This document shows positions 32,593 through 42,862 of a DNA stretch of 64,000 bases, piece after piece (position 1 is the stretch's first letter; each line of letters starts with the position of its first letter). The stretch is from Lasiosphaeris hirsuta (taxonomy: Eukaryota > Ascomycota > Sordariomycetes > Sordariales > Lasiosphaeriaceae), in assembly GCA_030549175.1 (NCBI GenBank), contig JAUKUA010000006.1:4340001-4404000 (forward strand), given 5' to 3'. Below the pieces are notes generated by a model. The model worked only from the letters and a program-made list of their open reading frames with translations, ran no database searches and was not told the origin of the DNA. The position numbers and the translations under genes are program-made.

Positions 32593-32958
32593 ATGCAGAA
32601 GCATAGCGCTAAGGTGCAGATCGAGCGCGTCAGCATCCTTTTGGGAGTGTTTATTGGGGCTGCGGCGTCACTCTTCATTACCTCCACCATTTTGAGTGTC
32701 AAGGAGAATGAGCCCGACAACATAACCGATAACATCAACGGCATGGTGTTCTTCTCCTTCTTCCTCGCATTGCTCGGATGCACCCACGGGTACATCATTA
32801 TTACCCTGGCCAACGATGACGATGCTGCTTTTCGGACTCCGGTGGACGTTTTTCTCTTCCACTTCGGGTACCCCCTGGCAAGCTTGGTCTTCCTGCTTGC
32901 TGGCACCGCGCGCCTAGTGTTTAGGAAGGTGTTGGTGGGCCACCACTATTATGTTTAG
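32593..32958 (+). CDS. Small membrane protein of unknown family
   Basis: Open frame of 121 residues with three hydrophobic segments: ILLGVFIGAAASLFITSTIL, MVFFSFFLALLGCTHGYIII and VFLFHFGYPLASLVFLLAGT, separated by polar loops (SVKENEPDNITDN; ANDDDAAF). The C-terminus is RLVFRKVLVGHHYYV. Codon composition is GC-richer than the surrounding island, and the frame is intact among decayed elements, which supports a real gene. No homologue is recognised, and it has no neighbour that explains it. Confidence 0.55.
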   Translation: MQKHSAKVQIERVSILLGVFIGAAASLFITSTILSVKENEPDNITDNINGMVFFSFFLALLGCTHGYIIITLANDDDAAFRTPVDVFLFHFGYPLASLVFLLAGTARLVFRKVLVGHHYYV

Positions 32959-33871
32959 GCTATTGCTGGCATTGTGGTCATAGGGTTCATGGTGGTTTAG
33001 GTGGTGATATCTGGGTACTAGGTTGGAAGGCCGGAGGAGAACGTTGAGGAGGAGTCGGGCGAGATTCGTGCTCCCATTCAGCAAGCGACACCATCGGAGG
33101 GCATTCGCCAGCAAATCTCGCCGGGACATGGCTCCTCGAGTGTCCAAGCATCAGAGGTAGCACCAAAGTCTACCCTTCGAAAGACCTCTAGACAACATAC
33201 TCTTAATCGCCTCCCACCCAACGACCAAGCAGCACCATGGGTAAACCCGGGGTGTTGTGTGGTTCCTCGCTGGCGTCTTGATCAAGGGACGATGCCAAGG
33301 AGAAGGAAGCTCGAGACCATCATAAGAAAACACTGAGGGAGTGACAGCCGGCGTATCCGGCCAATCCTACGAATGCCTCGCTGAGTAGCGTTAGGGGGTC
33401 AGATGTCTTGGGGCTGGCATATATGTTTAAAGAGGTTGTAACGAGACGGAGTTTAATTAGGGGTTTTGGTAGATCTCGGCCACCCGAGCTTAAGAAAGGA
33501 TCAGTTTTCAGTTCTCGGCAATATTCTGCTTCATGCACTCAAAGTTGAACATTGTCTAAATGTAAAAAGAAGATGCTAGTTACGGGCCGTGTGTCTATGA
33601 TACCGTCACGCGATATGGTCGGCCTTCTCACAACCGAGAATGCGATTATACAGAATCCCTCCGTCTCTGCCCGTTATTCGGATTCTAAGGCAGAAATTAC
33701 GCTCCGGTGGCCAACCCGCCAGCTCCGTATTCACGGAAAATATGCACTGGCCTGGGTAGAAGGCCGGCCAGCTGAAGCATATGTCGAGAAGACGGCGAGG
33801 GAACAGTCTGAGAGGATATGTCGGTAGTCAGTAACTTGGATTGCGGCAGTGATATGTTAACACGGATGAGA
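32959..33871. other. Spacer, no confident gene
   Basis: Plus-strand frame 33552-33827 and minus-strand frame 33697-33996 overlap, and neither has a recognised motif. The latter could be a 3' exon of the minus-strand gene at 33872-34504 through a GTTAGT donor near 33880, but I could not confirm the phase. Confidence 0.4.
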
Positions 33872-34504
33872 CTAACCTCCTCTTTGAGCACCTTCCTTCC
33901 GAAGAATACATGCGAAAAATAGTGAGACCCAACAGATCGGTGTACTTTTGTCAATCGCCCGCTTCCGCTTTTGGTATTCCGTCCGCAGAGATCCATATGA
34001 TCTTGGCAGCGATTCGCAGAAGCAACCCTCTGCGATTTTAAATCGACACTTATTCATCCAGGTCCACATGCCCCAGGCGGCCCGTATCGAAAGTTCGCCT
34101 GTCATAATGTTCCTAATATACTGGATTGTAAATGGGGTGTGAGGATTGACATCTCCGTTTCGGTATCGTGTGAAAATTTCCGAGGCCCAGTCTAAACGCA
34201 AGGCATCCAGCTCATGGAAATATTCTTCTAGAATATTCTTCCAGTTCAAAGGTATGGCGTTCGTAGTGTCTGCTAAGGACTGCTGAACAGGATCGTCGAA
34301 CGTGTATGGTGGAGGGTGTTGGTAGAGAGGTGCGTCTCGAGCGTCGGCGTCGGCCCCTAGCTCTGAGCTAACCTGAGCCTCGAAGTTGATGGGAGTACCG
34401 TCTTGAGCCATCTCATATATGCTGAGTTTGAGGGTTGATTCGTGGTTGGAAGAACGAGGAGGGAATTTATGGAATATATAAATCTCTGATTGCCGATGCT
34501 TCAA
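33872..34504 (-). CDS. Hypothetical protein, 210 residues
   Basis: Open frame without a recognised domain. The likely true start is the internal Met at 34411 (MAQDGTPINFEAQ), giving 179 residues. The central part is acidic and helical in appearance (LNWKNILEEYFHELDALRLDWASEIFTRY), followed by a Trp-rich patch (AAWGMWTWMNKC) and a basic stretch (TEYQKRKRAIDK). The last residues may be intronic. It could be a fragment of a larger island gene. Confidence 0.4.
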   Translation of the reverse strand: MKHRQSEIYIFHKFPPRSSNHESTLKLSIYEMAQDGTPINFEAQVSSELGADADARDAPLYQHPPPYTFDDPVQQSLADTTNAIPLNWKNILEEYFHELDALRLDWASEIFTRYRNGDVNPHTPFTIQYIRNIMTGELSIRAAWGMWTWMNKCRFKIAEGCFCESLPRSYGSLRTEYQKRKRAIDKSTPICWVSLFFACILRKEGAQRGG

Positions 34505-34844
34505 GTATGCGTCGGAGTTAAGTCTAAAATGGTCATCCTACAAACTGTAAAAAAAATGGTCAAAGGGTTAATTTGAAGGTGCGGAGATAGTCCGTGGAAG
34601 TGTGTGACTGATGCTTGGTCACGGCGGGAATTCTCGATCGTGGCGCTGTTGGAAAAAAAAACCTAATGAACGCGTTTCTTTCTTTCGTGACCCCTAACTT
34701 CTTTGATGTAAAACCTTGGAAAAGTGGGACTAGAAAACCTTCATCTATTACCTATATTTAAAAAGAGAGCGTCACGGTGCACTACCACAACCGTCTTTTT
34801 GCACTACCATCTCCATACATAACCCTGGCATAACCCTGAAAACG

Positions 34845-35693
34845 GCAGAAAAGGTACATCCAGGAATACTGCCGCCCTGTCAAAGGCCTCGGCCGCAAGG
34901 TAAGGGAGCTACAGGAGGCACTGGAGGTGCCGCTCCGGGCCCACGGGAAGAGGGCCTGGACTAGCGGAAAACGCCAGCCGTGGTGGGGCAAAGAGTTAGA
35001 GAAGGCCCGTGAGGGCCTCGCCACGGCCGAAAGGCTCGGGGACCACGGAGTACAGGCGTCGGCACGGCGCCAGTACAGGAAAAGGGTCAAAAAGGCCAGA
35101 GCGGAGTACTGGCTAGAGAGGGTCCGTAAGGCCAGTGGGCCAAAGGACCTATGGAAGATCATGAGGTGGCGGGAGCATAAGAGCTCGGCCGAGAGCTTGC
35201 CGAGCCTCACGCCTAGGAGTGGGGGCCTACCTAGCCGAACGGCGGCACACGCGGCGGCTATCATACACGATGAGTTGGTGGCGCCACGGTATGGCGAAGA
35301 CCTCTCGGACGCCGAGTATACCGCGGCCGTACGAGGGACCCCACAGGTCCCCTGGAGTGTGGAGGTCACGGTAGAGGAGGCCTACCAGACCTGCTGCGGG
35401 TGCGGACCACGGCCCCGGGCCTAGATGGCATTACCACGGCAATGGTCAGGGCGGTGTGGCATGGCGAAGACGCCACTGGCACGACCCCCTCCGCCTTCGC
35501 AATGGCCACTACAGCCTTCTACGCAGGATGCCTACGTGCGGCCCACTTTCCCACGCTCTGGAAGGCAGCCGAGGTAGTGCCGATCCCGAAGATAAGTCGC
35601 TCCAGGCCGACGACAAAGGGCCTAAGGCCTATCTCACTCCTACCGGTAGTAGGAGAAGGCTTAGAAATGCTAGTGGCCGGGAGAATGGGAGTC
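34845..35693 (+). mobile_element. Fragment of a LINE (non-LTR retrotransposon) ORF2
   Basis: Reads KAWT-like linker sequence (TSGKRQPWWGKELEKAREG, RVKKARAEYWLERV) and then the start of a reverse transcriptase: TTAPGLDGITTAMVRAVW, HFPTLWKAAEVVPIPK and LRPISLLPVVGEGLEMLV. This is the order in Tad1/Jockey-type fungal LINEs between endonuclease and catalytic YADD. At least two frameshifts are present (near 34870 and at 35400). The copy is GC-rich and has few C-to-T stops. It stops abruptly at about 35693, where it abuts the 3' end of an NLR-type gene on the other strand, so both its endonuclease and its catalytic core are missing. Confidence 0.8.
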
Positions 35694-36624
35694 CGAGTCG
35701 GAATCCTCAGAATCCTCAGAATCCTTAGCATCTCCAAAGACCCATCGGAAAGTTGTGTTGTGTGCAATTCGGATAGCTTCGTGCCTGACGTGCCATTCGT
35801 CGTAATAAAGGTGCGAAAGGATCTCGAGCTGTCTACCGAGCGTACGGCGTTGATTCAGGAGAGCGTGAACATCCTCGACGAGTCTCTCGACACGCTCCAG
35901 AGTAGATCCGACGGCAACATAGCTTTGGGTATTTCCAGATTGCAATTCTTTAATCCTGTCGGACATTTCTTTGGCGCTGCCGGAGATGGAGTCGAGCTGT
36001 TTGGATGTCCGCGAGTGAAAGGTCCCCAAGTTGTCATTGAGCATTTGGACTTTGGCGTTGAGTTGGGCGATGCCATCACTAGAGGTTATAGTTTTAGCAC
36101 ACAACTTGGCGAGGCTGGGAGACTAGGACGAGGAAGACATACCTGGAGATGGCGCAAGAGAGAGCAGTGATGGATGTTTCAGATTCGTGTATTCTCTTTC
36201 GCAGCTCGTCCACCTCGGACGACTTCCAAACCTCCCGAGAGGCTACCTTGATACTTTTCAGCCACTCGGGGCCTGATGAGCGAGTCTTGATATTGAGTTT
36301 CGACAAGATGGACAGGAGCTTACTGCAGTCGTCGTCGCATCTGGATGCAAGACGCTGAAGCTGCTCGGAATGTGCCGAAGATGCCGAAGATGCCGAAGAT
36401 GCCGCCGTCGCTGAAGGGATGCCGGTATCAGGAGCAGCCGTGTCAATCTTCAGTCTGGAGCTGAATGCCGAAATTTCCCTAAAAAGAGCCTCTAGAATAT
36501 CGGTCTGGTCAGAAGCTCCACTGGTGGATCCGTGAAGCTTATGCGCGCCGTGGACGATGGAGGCTGCGAATTGGACGAAAGCAATAATATTGCCCGCAGC
36601 ACCGAGCGCGACCAGGGGATCCAT
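35670..36624 (-). CDS. N-terminal part of an NLR-type (STAND) protein, truncated by the LINE fragment
   Basis: Two exons, 36143-36624 and 35670-36078, with a 64-bp intron and consistent phase, giving 296 residues. The start MDPLVALGAAGNIIAFVQFA is the typical N-terminal domain of fungal NACHT/ankyrin and related receptors. The middle is coiled and ends with LERVERLVEDVHALLNQRR and LSHLYYDEWHVRHEAIRIAH, then FRWVFGD, the segment that normally leads into the NACHT Walker A. Instead an acidic DSEDSEDSDSD run follows, and the last residues and TAG stop derive from antisense LINE sequence. It could act as a free N-terminal domain or be a relic. The full parent family would sense nonself and trigger cell death. 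Confidence 0.75.
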
Positions 36625-36654
36625 CTTTGATTTACTCTTCTCGATGCCGGTCTA

Positions 36655-38496
36655 ACGTGCGTGATAAGCGAGTGTCGCACTTTCCACGACGCGTAACACC
36701 TTTGCACTCAATACCACTTTTCTCCACCATCCAATATGCCAACTTCTTCAAACGAAGCCAATATTATCTTGGCCCTCCAAGCCCTCGAACGCGATAAAGA
36801 TCTAAGTGTACGACGCGCAGCAGAGATCTATGAAGTTTGCGATAGAACCCTGGGGCGCCGCCGACGCGGTATGCCTGCACGACGCGATATACCGGCCAAC
36901 TCACGCAAACTTACGGATTTGGAAGAGAAAACGATTGTTCAGTACATAATTGAGCTATGTGCACGCACATTCCACCCCCAGCCTTCTTACGTGGAAGATA
37001 TGGCCAATCGATTGTTCCGTGAACGTGACGCGCCCCCTGTTGGCGTACGATGGGCTCACAACTTCGTTAAGTGCTAGCTAGAACTTTGGACGCGTTTTAC
37101 GTATAAATACGACTACCAGAGGGCTAAATGTAAAGATCTAACGATTATTCGTGAGTGGTTTGTCCTTGTGTATAATATTAAGGTCAAATACGATATCCTT
37201 GATGACGATGTATACAACTTCGACGAGACTAGGTTTATGATAGGTATTATCATCGCTACCATGGTAGTTACTACCTCGGACGGCTGTAACAGGGCTAAAC
37301 AGGCCCAGCCTAGCAATTGAGAGTAGGTTACAGTCATCCAAGGAGTGAATACTCTGGGCTAAGCCATCCTACCATTTATCATCTTAGCTAGGTAATACCA
37401 CCTTGCCAACTGGTATAAAGAATACGACCTTCCGGCCACCTGGCGTATTATAACAACAGACAATCGCTAGACTACAAACGAGAAAGGCATAGATTAGATT
37501 TGGCACTTCGATTTCCATACAACATCTCGTACAAAGGGTACATATCGGCTACTGATCCTTGACGGCCACGAAAGCTACCACTCTGACGAATTTGAAAAAT
37601 ACTATTAAGAGTATAACATTATTACACTCTGTATACCTCCGTACTCTTAACACATACTTCAACCATTAGATGTTAGCTGTTTTTCGCCGTTGAAGAAGGC
37701 GTACAGCTACCAGATTAAGTAGTTGATACGGATGAACATCAGTAAGTTAGAGTTTCTTTGTTCATTCAGAGAGGTATTATTTACTTCAATTACAGAAGAG
37801 AACATCTGGGGGGGGGGGGGGAGTTGCCGGAGCTGGCCTTTTACTGTACGACCTAGAGAGGGTAATATCTAAGCTGGATGTACGTATTCGGACCCTAACA
37901 CCCCTAGTCTCAAACCTAACCACAACACTACCTTGGGTCTCCCAAACGCTACATAACCCTCGAGAGGCCACCTCACAGTCAGCGTTTATCAAAACTCGGA
38001 TTTCCAACCATCAGGGTAGCTCTCTAACCCCAATACTAACTGCTGTAGATCGATTAGCCAAAGGCACGATAGCTATGATATACGAGGTAGCTCTTTTACG
38101 TTCGGAGGTCTCAGTACTACGAAAGGCCAATGAGGGGCTTAGTAAGCGACGGAGAGCCAAAAAAAGCACGTGTGCAGCTTGGAGGGTCACTTACTGTACA
38201 AGAGGTATAGGATCTACTAGATCAGAAGGCTGTGGGCGAGCAGTTGGCCTAGGAAACACGACAAAATGGTGGTGGTGCAGGGGGGTCTCGGACGAAGATT
38301 CGGTACTGTGGTATGTGCGGCAAGCCTGGCCATAATGCACGCACGTGCAAGGAGGCTACAGAATCGTCTAACTCATCTGTTTCTAATTCAGTTATTATTA
38401 TTTCCTAATGTTGTGGTTGTGTAATTGAGGATAGCTGTGGTGGGTTGTGAAACGTGCGACACTCGCTTGTCTGCGACACTCGCTTATCACGCACGT
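36655..38496 (+). mobile_element. Fot1/pogo-family DNA transposon, full length
   Basis: The element is 1842 bp, bounded by perfect 25-bp terminal inverted repeats (36655-36679 and 38472-38496; outer bases ACGTGCGTGATAAGCG) and by TA dinucleotides on both sides, the target-site duplication of the Tc1/mariner/pogo group. A partial extra copy of the terminal repeat lies just inside the right end (about 38453-38470). Size and layout match Fot1. Termini and target site are intact although the transposase is broken. Confidence 0.95.
36736..38408 (+). pseudogene. Fot1/pogo transposase, RIP-inactivated
   Basis: N-terminal HTH (psq-type, then CENPB/Tc5-type) is intact to 37077. Beyond that the same frame continues with about ten stops through the DDE region: NFDETRFMIG (first Asp), LLILDGHESYHSDEF (second Asp) and PLDVSCFSPLKKAY. 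Stops are TAA, TAG or TGA where Gln, Arg or Trp is expected, meaning C-to-T or G-to-A changes on either strand. A 14-base poly-G (37808-37821) and a small indel near 38163 shift frame, and the tail ends with a zinc knuckle CGMCGKPGHNARTC. No product is expected beyond the DNA-binding domain. Confidence 0.92.
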
Positions 38497-39349
38497 TAAA
38501 TGGAAATGGCCGATGTAGCGTTACCATAGCGTGAATGGCCATGATGCGAAGGACTGTTCTTTTCAAATATGGGAATATATGGGTTAAATACTACTTACTA
38601 CTCGATATGGTTGTGGCTTACGGCGACAATGCCAGCCCGACACCCAGCAGCGACACCTGCCTCCCTACCTTGCATGTCGACCAATTGTACACTCAAACTC
38701 AGATGCACGCTAGCACAGCCTGCCGATGTCTGGCAGTGAGGCACTCTCTGAGAACTGCTTGGCGCTGACGGCGCACTGCCCCTCCCCTATCTTCTTGCCA
38801 ACCTACGCGGAGAATACAGTGACTTGTAAGATTGAGTTGCCGGCTACGCGGGGGGGGGGGGAGGGGGGCGTCAGGGACCAGCACTTGGGCGTTTACGGGC
38901 TGGCTCGACCCAATCCTCTTGCCCGTCCTTCGCGGGCGTCTCCCGACTGCCCCAAAGCGCCTCTGCACCAAGCCACACCGTCGCAAGTAGGTCTGAGTGT
39001 GACTGTTGACGCGAGGCTCATTCAGCAATTGACCAGCAGGAACTTCGCTCATACGTGGGAGCTCAGCGGCTAGACATCCCGAGCGGTTGCACATCCTGGG
39101 TTGGCTTTCCATGTAGGTTTGCGTGCACTAGGAGGGAGAGAAGGAAAAGGGAATTTGGCCACAGGATCTGGGCTGAATTGGCTGGCACCTGGGTTCTGGT
39201 TTGGGGCTGAGCTGGGTCGTAGGCCCGGTCGCGGGCCGGGCGTGGGCCTGGTTCCGGTCTGGCGTGTAGGAGTAGGTCCGCACCTGGGCTGGCGACTGGC
39301 CCAGGGTCAGCGAATTGAGGTCAAAGCAGCATGTCAAGGTCGCACAACA
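38497..39349. other. Spacer with G-tract, no gene recognised
   Basis: GC-richer than the transposon. A ten-base G tract lies near 38852-38861. Overlapping open frames on both strands lack motifs. Confidence 0.5.
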
Positions 39350-40328
39350 GGAACTTGGTTCGTCCAGTGTCATGGGGAGATTTCGGATCGCATGCTCAAT
39401 GTCGGTCTCTGTCATCAACCGCTCAATGATGTCCAGTTGGCAAACTGCCCAACGAAACATCCCTTTTGCCCCGGTGGATAGCTTATTCTCGACAATCTGG
39501 CGCAGATCCTCGGTCAAGCGTTCATTGAAGTCCGAGTTCTTTTGGATGCTTGCCCGAATGTAGCGCCGGATATCGCCCTCGACAAAGTCGTTTGATGTGG
39601 AGAGTGATAGGTGGAAGATTTTGCTCATCTTCTTTTGGATGTCTTCGTACTCGCAGCTGGATGCAAATATCTGTAGCTTGCGAAATGGTGCAGCTTATAT
39701 TTCCAATGGGAGCTCCCGCAATAGGGCGCTCGTCAGGAATCGAAGAAGTGGCACCGACTCGTCTTGGTTGTGGCTATGGTGGCAATAGTAATAAATCTCC
39801 TTCGTCTTTTCCCCCTGCGCTTCCCATCCCTCGAGTGTTCTGTCAGCACAGTTGTTCTGTCAGCACAGTCTTTCCAGCCCCAGGGATTCCGTGGAGCCAG
39901 AGACGGCGGCTAGCGTCGTCGCAGCGAAGCCAATTGTTCTACTCGGGAGTTTGGAAGACCCAGTTGCCGATTTCACCTTTGTCAACTTGGAGACGTTTCT
40001 TTTGGATGTTACTGTGAAAACCGGAAGGGCTTGTTGCTCCCTGGATCCAGCCGGCGGCCTTGTCCCTCTCTCTCCCCAGCTATTACCTCAAAGGGTCAGC
40101 CAAAGGCTCTGATTGCAGTAAGAGATGCGTGATATAATTACCAGACAGCGTTGTTGAAATCCCATCCAGTCGGCTCCCAATAATTGGACTTGGATGGTTG
40201 TTAGAGACGCTATCAGGATAATCTTTCATTGCGTCGATATATTTCTTGCATATGACCCCGACTATTCCTGAGAATTTGATGATGGTCATTATGCTGGTGG
40301 GCAGATCTACTAGGGCCGCAGCCGCCAT
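39350..40328 (-). pseudogene. NACHT-domain NLR-type relic
   Basis: The minus strand starts with MAAAALVDLPTSIMTIIKFS and YIDAMKDYPDS (N-terminal helical domain), continues to KGEIGNWVFQTPE, a stop, then RRLWLHGIPGAGKTVL (Walker A of NACHT) at about 39860-39900. Further NACHT landmarks follow: YYYCHHSHNQDESVPLLRFL, KLQIFASSCEYEDIQ and GMFRWAVCQLDIIE...NLPMTLDE. Stops (TAG at 39939-39941 for an aromatic codon, TAA near the LEI segment) and frameshifts break it. A perfect 17-bp tandem duplication lies directly after the Walker A. Homology ends at about 39350, so the sensor domain is missing. Such receptors mediate fungal nonself recognition and programmed cell death. Confidence 0.8.
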
Positions 40329-40388
40329 GTTTGCAAGTAGCTTTCCTGATGAGTAAGGTAATGGACCTGGGCTGAAAGAATGGAGAAT

Positions 40389-40661
40389 TCAGTCACAGCA
40401 CGGGCTGAGCTGACGGGTCCGTTGGTCGTATTTATGGATGAAATTGTCGCCGCTAATGTTGGCGCCCGAGGTATCGATGCTAAAGCTGCTCTTTTTAAAC
40501 GGTAGGTACCCGAAGGCTGGGGAGGTCACGACTGGAACGTCCCCTGGCCTTTGCAGCTCCTCGTCCCGGAAAGTGACCTTGGTATCCCGCGGTAACAACA
40601 CGCGGCCCATAACGCTGGGCGCGAGCAGCGCTGCAGCGTATAGAATGGACTGCGTCCACAT
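40389..40661 (-). CDS. Short secreted-protein ORF, probably a truncated gene
   Basis: 90 residues: a signal peptide (MWTQSILYAAALLAPSVMG) is followed by a polar mature part (FRDEELQRPGDVPVVTS, SSFSIDTSGANISGDNF) and a CC pair near the end. The stop lies only 60 bp before the ATG of the NACHT relic, on the same strand. The family is not recognised. The abrupt end next to a rearranged gene suggests that the 3' part is lost. Confidence 0.5.
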   Translation of the reverse strand: MWTQSILYAAALLAPSVMGRVLLPRDTKVTFRDEELQRPGDVPVVTSPAFGYLPFKKSSFSIDTSGANISGDNFIHKYDQRTRQLSPCCD

Positions 40662-41737
40662 GGTTTCTATCCGCTCTCTGGAAGACTAGGTTTTGTGATT
40701 GAGGGAGAAATTCACAAATCGAAGCTGGCCACAGGCAACCTTGAGAATGAGAAACGGGTAGGGGTAGGCGTGACACCAGAAACCAAACGCAGTAGTGGGG
40801 GGGGGGGGGGGGGGGGAGGGGGGGATATCACACAACCAAAGAAAGTACGATGGAGACTAACGTACTTTCCCTTTGCAACAAGTCTCAAAACATCGGATAA
40901 CATACCACGGGTTCATAGGCTGGGCTAGCTGCCCCTCCTCTCAACTGAAACCGCATGGCCATCGGGGACGCCCGTGGTGCTGTGGGAGTACGAGGACCGT
41001 TCTTTCCTTCGGGAGATGCTTGCACTCGGTTCGACCCCATCTTTTTGCAGTTATTCTTTTGGACATCATTTCTATGAACCACGCTAATCTCACTAGCACA
41101 CCCCGTTTTGCGATTACTTGCTTCATCTCACAGATGACCAGACCTACTTGCCGTTGCCCTAGGTCTCCACCAAACCATTACGCGTTTGGTCAATAATGCA
41201 CGGCATAGATTGTATTTATAATGAAATTAATAGAGCAAAGTATGTTTTGGCGATAGGTACAAAGGGGGTGCACATGCAAAGTATCATCATCTATAGGGTC
41301 GATGGGTTATGTAGTCGCGACTTCTAATACCCTAGGTACATTCTCATCTTTACTCTGCCGTATCATCTCTCAAGCTTTCTCTATCAGCCTCGCGGAAATC
41401 GTAACTTACATATTAGCATTTTAGCGTCGTGGGATGTATTGGCCTCGATTTGAAGCACCCCGGTGTCGTGGGGAACGACAGCCTTCGTGACGATGCCGGC
41501 TCCACCCCGAAACTTTTCCGAGCTCGGCATCGACAGCAAAATCGAGCATGGTATACGGATCCTCAAGTGTTGATGTATTTAAACGAGTCTCATGCTCAGT
41601 GAGAATGGTCGTCTAACCGTCGTTTGGCACCACATCTCGGCCTGATCTCTGGGCCTCGCCAGCCGCCGCGGCGCTCATGCCGCACAAAACCTAGCACTTG
41701 AACTCTGGATGAACACCCAAGCCAGGGGTAGAGATAG
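40662..41737. other. Spacer with 20-base poly-G, no gene recognised
   Basis: Twenty consecutive G at 40797-40816, then A and seven G. The remainder is AT-leaning without motif-bearing frames. Confidence 0.55.
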
Positions 41738-41983
41738 CTCTTCGGGAAGACTATGTTTGCGACCAACGGCGGGTTAGTGGGCATTGGGGGAGGGGAGACA
41801 GAGGATGAGGATATCTTGACGCTGGCGACGCAAATCGCGCATCCCCTCGTCCCTCGGAGAGACGGCACAGGGCGTTACAGAATGGTGAGCATGGCATATG
41901 TGGATGGATTGATGGACGACGTGGTGTTGGACGAAGAAGTTGTGGAGGCGGCGAGGGAGGTGTTGAACATTTTGATCGTCTAA
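41738..41983 (+). pseudogene. C-terminal fragment of a HET-domain protein
   Basis: The frame reads LFGKTMFATNGGLVGIGGGE, then DEDILTLATQIAHPLVPRR and YRMVSMAYVDGLMDD. This is the order found at the C-terminus of HET proteins (GRRLFVTDxGLxGLGP, PFxLRP, GDAYVHGIMDGE). It ends with a coiled acidic tail and a TAA stop. No N-terminal HET domain precedes it, so it is a separate fragment from the relic at 29161-29574, which has the N-terminal half. Confidence 0.6.
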
Positions 41984-42862
41984 CTTTCTCGCCATGGCTG
42001 CCCGGCGCCACGGCGAGTCGCAGTTCTAATACAGGACGTCCAGCTACACACAGACGCCCCCACAGTAGCACCCTCCGTTCTTGGGGTCGCTGTCATCCCT
42101 CGGGTCGTTGATGCAGATTCGAACACAAAGCTCTTCTGGTCCTGACTATATTTAAACACCGAGGGAGAGGTCATTCGGGGTTTGGACGACCAATATCTTG
42201 TGGTTATGGGATTACCACGCTCACAACGATCTAGAGCACCCGGAAAGCTAGTAATCTTCAACCGCTCACCCACTCATGCCAACCATTCATAACACCACAC
42301 AAACTATACCAATGAATAGCCCTTGAGATAGGCTCTCTATCGAAAATGTGATAAAGGAATATACCTAGAATTAATTTAGCATTTAAATATCACATTGCTC
42401 TAGACACACCTCTTTCAAACGCCCATATCTCCTAACAGAATACTTGGATAAATGATAGATTGGCATCAAATTGTAGCCAATCTCAACTATCATGCATGAC
42501 TTCCTCAACTCCCAAAACAGACTTACACCGGTAGTGTGAGGGCTTGGTGCCGTAGACGGTCGAAATATTCCAAAGGGATTAGGGCAAATTCTAATGGCTG
42601 TTTTGAGCGATGTGATTGGCCATATTGAAGGTGCACGGCCTACCGAGCCAAAAAGTACTTCTGGTGGGGTACCTCTTGGCACATCGGCCAAAGCAGCCGT
42701 CAAAACTGCCGAGACCAAGGAACCAAGATGGGACCAAAAGGCGCGACAGCCAGCGGCGAGTGGCATGGTGAAAACTGTGAACTCGGTGCCGTCACCTTTC
42801 CCATTGCCCATGAAGCTGGTTTTTAAAAGCTAGTGGACATTTTAGATGCAGAAAAGAACATG
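41984..42862. other. Spacer; one undecided minus-strand frame
   Basis: A minus-strand frame at 42383-42811 (142 residues, with HLGSLVSAVLTAALADV) looks protein-like but overlaps a plus-strand frame and has no recognised domain. It could be a relic related to the membrane protein upstream. Confidence 0.4.

Noticed and set aside
36655..36679. TGTCGCA-type word in the pogo terminus as part of the LTR family
   Set aside because: The AGTGTCGCA string is part of perfect inverted repeats flanked by TA, so it belongs to the DNA transposon; similarity to the LTR ends is chance.
42383..42811. 142-residue minus-strand frame as a gene
   Set aside because: A plus-strand frame competes, no domain is recognised, and no splice sites link it to neighbours.
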